From: Alphaproteobacteria bacterium
GTDB taxonomy: Bacteria; Pseudomonadota; Alphaproteobacteria; Sphingomonadales; Sphingomonadaceae
Assembly: GCA_028293055.1 (NCBI GenBank)
Contig: JAQGLD010000607.1
Span: 1 to 6,102, forward strand
Reading direction: 5' to 3'
Length of the DNA: 6,102 nucleotides
Both the position numbers and the translations under genes were made by a program. A model generated the notes under the pieces. That model had not been told where the DNA came from, searched no databases, and saw only the letters and a list, made by a program, of their open reading frames with translations. Below, piece after piece: positions 5,732 through 6,102 of the stretch. Numbering within the stretch: the stretch's first letter is position 1; each line of letters opens with the position of its first letter.

Positions 5732-5775
5732 TGATACGAAAAGGGCCGTCCAGTGGACGGCCCTTTTCGTATCAT
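5731..5775. terminator. Bidirectional intrinsic terminator in a 45-bp perfect palindrome
   Basis: Arms of 21 nt (5731-5751 and 5755-5775) are perfectly complementary around AGT. The core is AAAAGGGCCGTCC, loop, GGACGGCCCTTTT (5739-5767): a GC-rich stem flanked by A4 and T4, the classic form of a terminator working in both directions. It would end the tRNA-Leu transcript and stop any leftward transcription from the permease side. Unusually, pairing continues 8 bp beyond the T-tract (CGTATCAT with ATGATACG) and includes the last base of the tRNA CCA. Confidence 0.88.
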
Positions 5776-5831
5776 CCCCGGCTCTGCCGGAGGTGGCGCT
5801 CGGCTTCCTCCCTTTCCGCTTGCCTCGGCCG

Positions 5832-5837
5832 CATAAT
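5832..5837 (+). promoter_or_regulatory. Possible -10 element for the permease gene
   Basis: CATAAT resembles the TATAAT consensus and lies 5 bp before the first permease ATG at 5843. Transcription would start at about 5843-5845, giving a leaderless or nearly leaderless mRNA. No convincing -35 element is found 16-18 bp upstream, so the call is weak. Confidence 0.25.
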
Positions 5838-5842
5838 CCGCC

Positions 5843-6102
5843 ATGCTGCCCTCAATGTCCGGCCGCACCGCTCCCAAACGCGCCTTCGGCTTCTGGATAT
5901 GCCTGGCCCTGGTGGTCGGCAACATGATCGGCTCGGGCGTCTTCGCCTTGCCAGCCCCCCTAGCACGCTATGGCTGGAACGCGGCGCTGGGCTGGCTGGT
6001 GACGATCGCGGGCTCGCTCTGCCTTGCCTTCGTCTTCGCCCGGCTGGCGCGTGGATTTCCGGCGGCCGGCGGCCCTTACGCTTATTGCCGCGAGGCGTTC
6101 GG
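5843..6102 (+). CDS. APC-family amino acid permease, N-terminal part (cut by the window edge)
   Basis: Eighty-six codons are visible before the right edge. The protein begins MLPSMSGRTAPKRAFGFWICLALVV-GNMIGSGVFALPAPLARYGW and continues through a second hydrophobic segment (about 46-66) to a GFPAAGGPYAYCREAF block. GNMIGSGVF (26-34) is the unwound TM1 substrate-binding signature of the amino acid-polyamine-organocation superfamily, and GGPYAY (76-81) is the usual motif leading into TM3. It should be an inner-membrane amino acid or polyamine transporter of about 12 TMs; the substrate cannot be told from this fragment. An in-frame TAA at 5834-5836 limits the start to the ATG at 5843 or the ATG at 5855 (MSGRTAPK). 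Neither has a Shine-Dalgarno sequence at a normal distance. It follows the tRNA-Leu terminator, so it needs its own promoter in the 67 bp 5776-5842. Confidence 0.88.
   Translation, partial: MLPSMSGRTAPKRAFGFWICLALVVGNMIGSGVFALPAPLARYGWNAALGWLVTIAGSLCLAFVFARLARGFPAAGGPYAYCREAF

Noticed and set aside
5645..5775. tRNA-Leu as an integration site for a mobile element
   Set aside because: No integrase gene and no direct repeat of the tRNA 3' end is visible downstream; the next gene is an ordinary permease.

Overview
The window is high-GC DNA, tightly packed with genes. The proteins look alphaproteobacterial, most likely Sphingomonadales. The reasons are the FtsX, MJ0042 zinc-ribbon and permease sequence style, and the ftsE-ftsX-YdcF-plsC gene order, which recurs in that class. 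The taxonomic call is inferred from protein style only, because no rRNA or marker comparison was possible.

Layout, left to right. Positions 1-611 (+) hold the C-terminal ~202 residues of a DUF2332 protein. It converges on, and overlaps by 38 bp, a four-gene minus-strand operon. Read in the direction of transcription, that operon is ftsE (3420-2698), ftsX (2701-1805), a YdcF/DUF218 membrane-anchored protein (1808-1278) and a PlsC-type 1-acylglycerol-3-phosphate acyltransferase (1278-574). Successive genes overlap by 4, 4 and 1 bp, so all four are probably translationally coupled. A 262-bp divergent intergenic region (3421-3682) contains an interrupted inverted repeat next to ftsE. On the plus strand follow a one-TM protein with an N-terminal zinc ribbon (3683-4432) and, 12 bp later, a phosphofructokinase (4445-5545) with a mixed ATP/PPi active-site signature. 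Then come tRNA-Leu(GAG) with encoded CCA (5645-5731), a long perfect palindrome acting as an intrinsic terminator (5731-5775), and the first 86 codons of an APC-family amino-acid permease (5843 to the edge).

Functionally, the minus-strand operon joins the FtsEX divisome ABC complex, which in other bacteria controls septal peptidoglycan hydrolysis, with a YdcF/ElyC/SanA-type envelope protein and a phospholipid-synthesis acyltransferase. It reads as a cell-envelope and division unit. The zinc-ribbon protein opposite it may belong to the same theme, although its short gap to the phosphofructokinase gene suggests co-transcription with a glycolytic enzyme instead. I see no mobile element, CRISPR array, toxin-antitoxin pair or defence system, and nothing here amounts to a clearly new biological system. 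The points most worth following up are the mixed PFK signature, the coupled envelope operon, the ftsE start region and the structured intergenic sequences.
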